A stretch of 64,000 bases of DNA from Cyclaneusma minus (taxonomy: Eukaryota; Ascomycota; Leotiomycetes; Marthamycetales; Marthamycetaceae). The stretch is from assembly GCA_037179335.1 (NCBI GenBank), contig JAKZHN010000046.1:186001-250000 (forward strand), in the 5' to 3' direction. The notes beneath the pieces were generated by a model. It made no database searches, was not told the DNA's origin, and was given only the letters and a program-made list of their open reading frames with translations. Positions 55,454 through 64,000 of the stretch are shown piece by piece; positions within the stretch are counted from its first letter, which is position 1; every line of letters begins with the position of its first letter. The translations under genes and the position numbers were made by a program.

Positions 55454-56602
55454 TTAGATCTTACTCGCACCCCCCTGGCCTTTCTCGGCCAAATTCCTGT
55501 TTACATCCAAAACCAAAGTCACATGGTTGCTGAGCGCCACGATTTCGCCTCCGGGGTCCATAATGATCATTTCCAGATCCATCCTGCCGTCCTTGATCAC
55601 CTTGGAGTGCACGCGCAGGAAGAGATACTCGACGCCATCTGCTGGCAGGGGTTTCTTAACCTCGAGATTCAACAACAGCGTACTGTATCGAGTTAGTCAC
55701 TCGGTGCACGGTAGGTACTCATCACATCGTCCTTTCGACTTACGGATACCAATTCGTACTACCCGTCTTCTTCTTCCCTCCCGAACTTGCGGTGCTGTCG
55801 TGCTCTCTAGCACTCTCATAATAAACATCTGGATTCTCGTATTGATCTACGACCATGGGGAACATATCGCAGATAAAGCCCAGCGTGGCGGTCGTGAATT
55901 TCTCGCCGGTTGTGAGCGTCATCCATTCGTCGCCGATGCTGGGCATGGGTTGGCCCTGGCGAGGCATCCAGAAGTTGAGTTTGGAACAGGCTTTGCGGAA
56001 GGTGGAGAAGGGCATGGTGGGGATAAACATCCAGTTAGGGTCGTCGGTTTTGGAATTTGATGGGGAGGTTATGAATTTGGGAGAAGGGAGAGCGGGCGGT
56101 GTGAGGGTGTAGTTTGTGTCGTGGGAGGCGCCCGTCATGGTGTTGAGGTTCGTTTGGGTGATGTAGCTGACGACGAGAGGGCGGGAGCCATAGGAGGAGG
56201 AGGGTTGTGTGAGTGAGATATGGATGATGGATGTTTGCCGACCGAGCTTGGTGTCGGTGACGGTGAAGAGGGCGGGGCCAGTGGAGGTGCGGTTGAGGAA
56301 GGAAATGTGGAGGGAGAGCGTGTGCGGCTGGTTCTGGGAGGAGAGCGTGCCGTTGAAGTGGGCTTCAGCTACCTGGAGAAAGGTGGATGTGACATAGCCG
56401 CCATGGGGCACTGGACAGGTTTATTAGTAGGGGTTAGAGAGGGGACGAGGTTGCTGCTGAGAGTAATAGGGTCGAGGAAAAGTCGTATACCATTCCCTAT
56501 GCACCAATCTGGCTGAAAGAAAGCGGAGTAGGTGTGGGAGGAGAGCTGTTTGAGGGCCGTTGCCTCGGCAAAGTTGGTGTTTTTCAGGGTTGGAGAAGCC
56601 AT
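55454..56602 (-). CDS. Thioesterase-like superfamily protein (double hotdog)
   Basis: 335 residues from exons 56602-56491, 56410-55744 and 55682-55454; phases agree. Features: an N-terminal FAEATALKQLSSHTYSAFFQPDWCIGN; then VPHGGYVTSTFLQVAEAHF, the usual first hotdog motif with the central helix; SLHISFLNRTSTGPALFTV, the matching strand; and a second half with LGFICDMFPMVVDQY and YLFLRVHSKVIKDGRMDLEMIIMDPGGEIVALSNHVTLVL. This is the fungal acyl-CoA thioesterase-like group. The exact substrate is unknown, and no peroxisomal targeting tripeptide ends the protein (SKI). Confidence 0.82.
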
Positions 56603-57934
56603 TGCGAACACGGAGAGTTGAGCTGCAGTTTCAATGGATATCACCGCGAACAATGAGAGGGAGAGAAGTGATGTGTGTGTCAACGATATATCAGAGTATG
56701 GCCCTGAAGAAGGCCGGTAAAGAGTAAAGACAAGTTTCCCGACGTTTGCCGTGGCTTCTATTCTTCTCCCAAACCGATCAATCCATGTATCGCATGCCTT
56801 CGCTTGAAGGCCTTTGGAAGAAATGAGAGTCGATGTGAAGATGAAAACAATGGACGTGGGTTGACGAGGCAAAGGAAAGGCAACTCGAGCTTCGAGGTGC
56901 GATCTGGGGCTGAGGGGTTTATCTACCCCGGATTCCGGAACCTCGGCAGTCCGAGGAACAAGGTCCCTGAAATGCAGCTAAAAACAAGCATATTTCACCT
57001 TTTGCGAAATGCGAATCGCTTCACAGGAGCTCATGAAAGCTCCAGCTCTTGAGGTTTTGAAGAACTCGGAAGCTTTCCGGGAGCTACCACTTTCGCTCCT
57101 CTTGGATGACGACGGATGGTCCCTGTGGCCGCCGACGGATCATCGAAGGATTGGCGACCCTTGTGTTGAAGAGGCGCGGGCGGCGGCTGACAGCAAGGAA
57201 GCTCTTGTGATGTTTCAGATGACGGGGCAGGCACTGTTTTCCGAGGATCTGGATGAGCAGCTTTAGAGATTCAGTTGTCGGAGCGTGATCGGCATCATCG
57301 GAGGCGCCTGAAGAACTCGTGATGAGGCTCAGCTCCCCGATTTCTGGAGGCTGATTCAGAATAGATTTGATTGACTCATGCCGATGGGCTGGATCGGGCG
57401 TGTCCCTCTCATTTCGTCGTGGCAGCTTCCCGTCGAGCTGCGTTCAATATCGGTGGGGGATCGTTCGTCGCGTGCTCCGAGCAGTGCTGATTAAGGGGCC
57501 CGTCGAGGTCAGACAGACAATGGAAATAAGAAAACGGGAGCCCGGGATGCTGTTCCTGGCTGGGCGGAGTCAGTTTGCAATTATTTTTGGCTGGACTGTT
57601 GCTCCTGTGACGGTGAGTGTGATCAAGGCGCGCGCTTGGATCCAATAAAATAGTCGAGCAAGGCGGCTCTCTCTGGCATAATTTACTAAGGGACCGCGCA
57701 TTCAGCCTGCTCTCTGACGCTCCTTCCCCTCTACTCCTCTGGTCTCTCGCTGCATTGAGGTCCCCAATATTCCAGTCCGAGCTTCTCAACTTCTTGGATA
57801 CCACCAAGACTATTCCTCCCACGCCCATCATCGGATACCCAAGCATCTCCATTCGTCCTGCAGCATATATCCAGCTATTCCATTCAACCTGGCTCCTGGC
57901 AGCCGCGCAGACGGCGGGGTAGATCGCAGAGACC
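56603..57934. other. Divergent intergenic region; no gene seen
   Basis: 1.3 kb. A frame of 85 codons at 57009-57266 is open but has no start context, domain or splice partner, so it is not called. The region should hold both flanking promoters. Confidence 0.45.
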
Positions 57935-60900
57935 ATGGGCCTCGTGTCCAGCAAGCCTGACGACGGCGCCCTGTTCTTAAGAGACCAGAATCGATGTGAG
58001 CATGGCGCACCTCCTCAGCTTCAGTGCCCGGCACCTACTAATGCCTTATCCGCAGTAACCATCTCGTCCCTGTCCATCTCTAATTCGCGCCGTCGAGTCC
58101 TGACCATCACCCCAAACTCCTACCCGGCCACCAAAGTCTCCGCAACAAGAGACGCTGGCGACAGCAGTATCATCGAATATGTTCAAGTGCGTTGCCTTCC
58201 ATTTTCGCAGAAATCTTCCGCTGCTGATCTTCAACAATACAGGACCCTGAGCCGAACCCGACTGGCACGCCGTCTTTCCTGATCAAGCTCAACCAAGATG
58301 AAGAACTCACCTTTCATTTCACCTTCATAGTCAGGCAAGCTCAACAGTTCGTGACGGACGCCAATGGTGCGACTTCGACGGGCCCGGTGGACACTCAGAT
58401 CAATGGCTTAACATATGTTTCGGCGTCCAATGCGCGCGAGGTTGAGACTTTGGTTACGCGGGAGTTTCATGCCGATCCGAATCTACACAAGAACGCCAAT
58501 GTTCAGCTCGTTGGCGATTATGCGACCTCAGGGGCTCCGTCAGTCACGTTCAACTGGTCGTGGAAGTGGCGACCCCCTAAGCCGACCGAAGATCGAGGTG
58601 GTGGTTGGAGAAATACCTGCAGCGTTTGTGTCACCAGCCCTTTGTTCATGGGACAAAGACTAACAGCTCAAATAGTTCGTGGAGTATGACCAGCGGGCAC
58701 ATCGCTTAGATATGCTTGCCAGCTTCTCGTTCTGGGTTTCTAGTAAGTTGCTGAATCTCCGGTATAATACAGTATCTGACATATCTCAGATAGTCAACAG
58801 TTCTTGAGCGTCCCCAATTCTCCAGGCCCTGGCCATTTCAACCTGGTTGCGCCTCCCAAACTCCGTGTACCCTCGGGCCAGTCCGTTGAATCGAGGCTTA
58901 GCGTATCAAACTCGAATGATTACGACGAACCCAATTCGCCTGGTTTGTACACCCCCGAGATCGTCCTACCACTTACGCAAACAAACACCAAAGATACCGC
59001 AAGTACTGTCAATACTATCAAGGTGGACGTCTCCTGCCACCGTCCTGGTGAAGATATGAGCGCCACGGATGATGGACCGTTATTTCGTGCAACGATGAAA
59101 GCATTGGAGCAAAAGACCGGCAGCATGCGTCAACGTATGAAGAGGGTGCTCAAGGCCGCCGAACGAGCTCATCAGTCCCAACTGGAATGTAATGCGGCTA
59201 CGTCAGATTTCATGACTGCTCTTCGAGAAGCGTCTACATCCAATCGGAATGCAGTCCAACCGGCTCTTGAGCATTACTTTAACAAAATCGCCCAGGAAAT
59301 CCTTGAATACGAGAAGCAAAACGGACAAAACCTGCAAAAGATTATCATTGATCCATTATCGAAACTGTATCAATTCGACATCAAGCAGGCCGAATCCAAG
59401 AAACGAGACTTCGAGGAAGAGAGCAAGGACTATTATGCATATGTATCGCGATACCTTGGGCAACGCCAAGACTCGCTCAAAGAAAAGAAGAGGATCGAGA
59501 GCGATTCAAAATACCAGTCCAAGCGCAAGACCTTTGAGTTGAAGCGCTTTGATTATTCTTCATTCATGCAGGATTTACACGGTGGCCGAAAAGAGCAAGA
59601 GGTTTTGTTCTGTCTTACAAAATATGCTGATGCTCAGACAAAGAGCTATTTGGAGGCAGCCAAGAAGGTTGAGGGCCTGCGTCCCCAACTAGAAGCGCTA
59701 AGCAATGAAGTCACCGAAGCGGAGAAGGAGTTCCAGTACCAACGTCGCGAACGAGAGGAGAAGCGTCGGAACTTGGAAAAGAGCAACGTGACTTACGTCG
59801 AGCCCGATACTATTCCGTCGATAGTGGGCACGAATGGCGTGAGTAGCGCGTACGTATCGGATTCTGACCTCGGTCGTTCGGACAGTACAGCTTCAACACT
59901 TCGACAAGTCAGCACAAGCGGGGCATTAACAGCAGGCACAGCGTCCAACAACTTACTCGGCGGTATTTCGCGCTCACCAGGCAGCCTTCATGCGAATCCA
60001 GCTATGGGCACCAGTCCTGGACAAGAATCGAAGTTCAAGGGCATACGTGACCTGGAAGATAACAGCCACAATCAATCTGAGAAGAGCAGTACACAGCGCA
60101 AGGAAGGACTCTTATGGGCTTTGAGCAAACCTGGGAGTCACGTTGATCCGAAGGGATTAAACAAACAGGCCTGGCACAAGTATTGCGTCCTCCAAACTGA
60201 AAATTTATAGTGCACCAATGCTAACTGCGGGTAGATTCTGGACTGTTCTTGACCAAGGAAAGCTTTCCGAATACAGTAATTGGAAGCAGAAGCTTGATCT
60301 GCACATGGAACCGATTGATCTACGCATGGCTTCTGTTCGAGAAGCACGCAACGCCGAGAGAAGATTTTGTTTCGAAGTGATCACACCACAATACAAACGA
60401 GTCTACCAGGCTACCTCAGAGGAGGATATGCACGAGTGGATAAATGCAACGAATAATGCGCTTCAAAGCGCGATGGAAGGGAGGACTAGGCCTGAGCCCG
60501 CCACATCCTCATCAGTGCCCCCGAGTAACTCAGGCTCATCATTCCGTCGAGATATCGGGTCGATTTTGACGGGGAAAAGCTCTTCTGTAGGCCATGCTAG
60601 TCATTCCTCGGTCGCAGCAGCGCAAGCTGCAAGTAATCTCGGTCGGCGGACTACAGTCGGGGCGAGACCTGCCTACACCCGCTTTGGGAGCGAAAGCTTC
60701 GAAGACAACCCGGACAAAATTCTGCAGCTTCTACGAGACCACGATCAGGGCAACTGCTGGTGTGCAGACTGCGGTTCAGGGGTGAAGACCGAATGGGTTT
60801 CCACAAACCTCGCCGTTATTCTATGCATCGACTGCAGTGGGGTCCACCGCTCACTCGGTACGCATATTTCTAAAGTTCGCTCTCTAACCCTTGATATCAA

Positions 60901-61567
60901 GATATTCACGATAGATATGGTTGAGCTATTACTATTAGTCGGCAACCGTGTGGCAAACATGGTATGGGAAGCGAAACTGGATCGGTCTTTGAAGCTGACC
61001 CCTAACGCAAACCGGGATCAACGACGCAATTTCATCCAGGCCAAATACGTGGATCGAGCATACGTTGAACCCATCTCCAAGACCTTATCGCGATACGCCA
61101 CGGCCGAAGAGACACTGCTGGCAGCCATCAAGCGCAACGAAGTCCAGCAAGTCATCTACGCCCTCGCCCTTAAAGCCAACCCCAATACCCTTGACAAATC
61201 ACGCGGCACGCATCCCGTCTTCCTCGCATTAGCAGCAGCAGATCCAGCACCCCCGACGCCCGACAGCGCGCCGAGCCGACCCAGCGCGACGCCATCCAAA
61301 ACGGTTCCCTTCCCAGTCGCCGAGTTGCTCGTCCAAAACGGCGCCGAGATCCCAGACACGCTGCCTGCATTCCCGCTCAGCAGCAACGCAAAACTCTACA
61401 TCGATCAGAAACAGGGCCGAAAGGCGCCTAATGGCGACGCGGTCACGCCCCCGCTCCCGGTTTTCCGCAGCGTCAGTGGAGAGAGGGCAAAGGCCAATGA
61501 GGCGAGGTTGCAGAAGCGTATTAGTGCGGGAGGCAGGTTGGCCAAGAATCCAATTGCCGAGCGCTGA
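57935..61567 (+). CDS. BAR-PH-ArfGAP protein (ACAP/Csx2-like ADP-ribosylation-factor GAP)
   Basis: 1,120 residues from exons 57935-57995, 58056-58186, 58243-58623, 58676-58742, 58790-60179 and 60235-61567; the phases close. The last intron uses donor GTATTG inside the AAG codon of HKFWTVLDQGK. Domains: an N-terminal fungal region with a beta-rich segment (about 1-270), a BAR-like coiled coil (about 340-570, RATMKALEQKTGSMRQRMKRVLKAAERAHQSQLE), a linker, a PH domain (AWHKFWTVLDQGKLSEY to EEDMHEWINATNNAL), and an ArfGAP zinc finger (CWCADCGSGVKTEWVSTNLAVILCIDCSGVHRSLGTHISKVRSL) with the four cysteines and the catalytic arginine in VHRSLG. Ankyrin-like sequence follows. It should switch off Arf GTPases on curved membranes. 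Confidence 0.93.
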
Positions 61568-62162
61568 AGCAGAGATGGGGAGGAATGAGCATATGTATTG
61601 GGCGCAAGGAGTGCTGTTTGCATAGTTTTTTTTCTGACTATCGAATACGCGGGGATTGGCCAGGACAGGCGGCGTTAAAGGACGCGGCATGGATAATGAG
61701 GATGACTAACGTGCATTTTTTCATTTGGGATGGCTCGCACTGGGAACACTAAGGCGGCATATGTCGGGAATGCGGACAGATGCTTTAACTTGACCTCCTT
61801 GTTCTGGTCCGATGCGAGAAGCTATTGGATATAGCGGCCTGGGACGGAGTATTGTAATGTCTCTTGACGAAGTAATGTTAGAAGAAGGGGCTCGGGGTGG
61901 GAAAAGGTCGGACATCGAGATGATCAGATATTGTGTATAACACTGCCGACAATTAAATGAAGCGCTGCATTGACAATCTGAGACCCAGTTCGGGACCACT
62001 GGCAAAGAAGTCTTTTTTTGCTATCCAGATCCTGTGGACCTCATTTTGTAAGGATTGTGGAAACAAGCTGTGTTCGGAAACAGGCCGCTTTTCCGATGTC
62101 GAGGCCCAAAAAGCAATACAATAATTGCACACTCTTTTTCATCAGCGAACGCTCCAATGCTC
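61568..62162. other. ArfGAP 3' flank; no gene seen
   Basis: No gene was recognised between the ArfGAP stop codon and the SINE-like copy. Confidence 0.45.
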
Positions 62163-62333
62163 TTATAGTATATAAAACATAATTGTTTAATTTCTGACCT
62201 CAAATCGGACAGAAGTGGCCTAAGAGGATTGGTAGAATCACACATGACGCCAGCATCCAGTCCCCCATTTTGCTTTTTGTAGCTATTCAGTTCGATTCAC
62301 TCTTCCGGCGAACTTTTTGCGATTTTAAACGAA
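62163..62333 (+). mobile_element. SINE-like tRNA-derived repeat, family B (copy B2)
   Basis: Plus-strand partner of 40021-40190. It shows TATATAAAACATAATTG, CAGAAGTGGCCTAAGAGG (A-box-like), TTGGTAGAATCACACATGAC, GCCAGCATCCAG, CCCCATTTTGCTTTTTGTAG and CAGTTCGATTC (B-box-like). Compared with B1a it lacks a few bases between the A-box and TTGGTAG. T-runs sit between the boxes. Confidence 0.78.
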
Positions 62334-62491
62334 GCATGGGCGCAGGGCGGCAGTACAACCAATGATTGTGCACTTATTTTCAACAGCGAAAATTCCTACT
62401 CACATTTTTTCGCTTCTTTTTCGAATGTCATTCGGGACTTTCGGTCGCCTCCAGACTTCCTTGCCCATTTAAGGATCGCACAATGAGTACA

Positions 62492-62756
62492 TGTACAGGT
62501 GCTGGCCATAATATTGCTAAGGCTACCCCCCCCCCCCCCCCCCCACCCGGCCATACAAAACTGAAATACTTTTAGGGATTTTCAACGAATTGCTGTAGGG
62601 CTAAAATTAGACAAAAGCAGAGAAAATCGGGGTAAAAATGGATAAAATCCAGAGGAAAGTTATAAAATTGAATCAAAATCTGGGCGAATTCCCCAAAAAG
62701 GACCGTTTAAAGATACATGACCGGGGGACAGACGGAGCATGGCCAGCACCTGTACA
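62492..62756. repeat. 265-bp segment bounded by 18-bp perfect inverted repeats (MITE-like)
   Basis: TGTACAGGTGCTGGCCAT at 62492-62509 is the exact reverse complement of 62739-62756. The interior has a C19 tract (62526-62544) and AT-rich sequence without a frame. No clear target-site duplication is visible outside the repeats. A miniature inverted-repeat transposon or a simple hairpin is possible. Confidence 0.6.
62526..62544 (+). repeat. C19 homopolymer
   Basis: Nineteen consecutive C, followed by ACCCGG. The length of such a run is prone to assembly error. Confidence 0.9.
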
Positions 62757-63327
62757 GTTGTCAAAGGGTTCTGATGGTCAAATCATCCAGTTTTGAGGGA
62801 GAATTGGTAATAAACTGCTCCTCGGCTAATATATACATTACTCCCTACTCCCCAGCCCGTGGATATCGATCCCTCAACCCCAAGCAGCCCACACAATACG
62901 AATAAAGGTCCAGTAACGGAGACCCGTGTCTCGAGTTAACCTATTTCTGAAGACAAACAAGTACCACTCGTAATCCTGAACAATAACACCGTGACGGTTC
63001 TGCTGCCACATTCCACCGTCGAAGAGCCCCAAAAGCTTTCCAAGTAAAGACACCGCGAGCAAGTCGAGGGTGTAGTGCAAAAGAAACGAAGAGTTCGTAA
63101 TCCAAACACGGTGCTGCTGTGGACAGCCCGACTTAGACAAAAGAAATATAATTATGCTCTGTACCATTCGCATCCACTGCCCAATGCTCATACTCTCATT
63201 TGCCTCTCGCCGTGGGTATTTCTCCAGTCCGCCGTGCCAAATCGTCTCCGTAACAGCACCTCCTTGCATCACTTCCCCAGCCCAACACATTTCACGACGA
63301 GTGCGTGGTAACAAGCAAATAGCAGCT
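62757..63327. other. Intergenic; no gene seen
   Basis: 3' flank of the minus-strand gene at the window edge. Frames here lack domains. Confidence 0.45.
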
Positions 63328-64000
63328 TCACCTAATATTCTTAAACAGCTCCTCCCCACCCAAGCTCCCCTCATCATGCTCATCAACCCCCGCCTTAAAA
63401 TCACTCAACTTCGGCAATTTCGGCGCCGGCGGCCCCTCCTTCACCATCACCGGACTCACCTCCCGGACCGGCTCATCCAGCTTCTCCTCCTCCCAAACCA
63501 CGCTCGCTAGCCTACTCCTATCCTTCCCTTCTCCTCCCCCACCACCAAACAGGCTCAGGCGCTTAAACCAGCTGCCGCTTTTTCGGCCTCGGGATGTGCT
63601 TGCGAGCGACGGGCTGGGACTCTCGGGTCTGAAGTCGCCTTGGGGGGAATGAATGTTTTCTTGCGATGTGCTGGAGGAGTTGTAGTCGTTGAGCAGCGAT
63701 CTGCGCGATAGGAAGCGCTTCACGCTGTTTGGGCGGCCGGGGGAGGGGGGTGAACCCGGAGTGATCTCGACTTTGTAGGAGTTGTCGAGGCCGCTGCCCC
63801 TGTTGAGGCGGTTCGCGTGGCTGTCTGTCAGGTTGCTGCCATTCTGAGCATGTTTTGGCGAAGTCGCTGAGGGCTTGGGAGAGGTTTGGATAGAGGAGTA
63901 GTATTGTTGATGATGAGGCGAGGTTGGAGTCGAGGTCTGGGTGGAGATTTCTCTGCGGTCTTTGCGGGGAGGAGAGGGTGGGGTTTCTTCGATGGGCGAG
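63328..64000 (-). CDS. C-terminal part of an unidentified Ser/Pro-rich protein (5' part beyond the window)
   Basis: Read from 64000 down, the frame is open without interruption to a TGA at 63330-63328 (about 223 codons). The gene therefore enters from outside, and its start is not seen. The visible tail is low complexity: IEETPPSPPRKDRREI, PTSPHHQQYYSS, SPGRPNSVKRFLSRRSLLNDYNS, a basic-aromatic WFKRLSLFGGGGGEGKDRSR, SVVWEEEKLDEPVREVSP and a C-terminal FKAGVDEHDEGSLGGEELFKNIR. Repeated SP/TP and RxxS sites suggest a phosphorylated, disordered region of a signalling protein, which is inference. No domain is present to name a family. Confidence 0.65.
   Translation of the reverse strand, partial: SPIEETPPSPPRKDRREISTQTSTPTSPHHQQYYSSIQTSPKPSATSPKHAQNGSNLTDSHANRLNRGSGLDNSYKVEITPGSPPSPGRPNSVKRFLSRRSLLNDYNSSSTSQENIHSPQGDFRPESPSPSLASTSRGRKSGSWFKRLSLFGGGGGEGKDRSRLASVVWEEEKLDEPVREVSPVMVKEGPPAPKLPKLSDFKAGVDEHDEGSLGGEELFKNIR

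Noticed and set aside
57009..57266. 85-codon frame upstream of the ArfGAP gene
   Set aside because: No homology, no start context and no splice partner; kept only as a note in the intergenic entry.
1..64000. CRISPR arrays, bacterial operons or prophage
   Set aside because: The intron-rich genes and eukaryotic protein set exclude a prokaryotic source; the minisatellite has no spacer structure.

Overview
The window is nuclear DNA of a filamentous ascomycete (Pezizomycotina, plausibly a leotiomycete). The genes have short introns with GT-AG ends and CTAAC/CTGAC-type branch points. They encode eukaryotic housekeeping proteins: NatB, proteasome, TRiC, eIF3, N-glycosylation and NC2 subunits. The gene set matches filamentous fungi, and the gene-poor stretches carry dispersed repeats. 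I made all calls by reading sequence and translation; no database search was run, and comparisons with rRNA and protein families are from memory.

Layout. 0-13.4 kb is gene-dense: COX23, the NatB auxiliary subunit MDM20/NAA25, a CAMK-like kinase with a long disordered tail, and an amino-acid permease. 13.4-18.4 kb is repeat-rich (an intron-bearing tRNA-like gene in a local duplication, two SINE-like copies, a dispersed repeat) around mitochondrial 2-enoyl reductase ETR1. 18.4-23.5 kb holds a membrane-anchored histidine acid phosphatase and a convergent MFS phosphate-type transporter, a plausible phosphate-acquisition pair. 23.5-29 kb has no recognisable gene.

29-36.5 kb holds a divergent pair (DAO-family flavoenzyme and short-chain reductase), a non-coding snoRNA host gene with one C/D snoRNA in each of three introns, NC2-beta with a protein-coding gene nested in one intron, and a small nuclear-type protein. 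36.5-40.2 kb is a second repeat island with a 19-bp minisatellite. 40.6-61.6 kb is again gene-dense: MRI1, a divergent RPT1/CCT4 pair, ALG6, enolase, eIF3j, a thioesterase-like protein and a BAR-PH-ArfGAP protein. The window ends in the 3' part of an unidentified gene.

Most notable are the snoRNA host gene, whose guides match 18S and 25S rRNA; two related tRNA-derived SINE-like families with at least seven copies; a 19-bp minisatellite at three loci on both strands; the gene nested in NC2-beta; an RPT1 start codon assembled by splicing; and a reading-frame break at an enolase splice junction.
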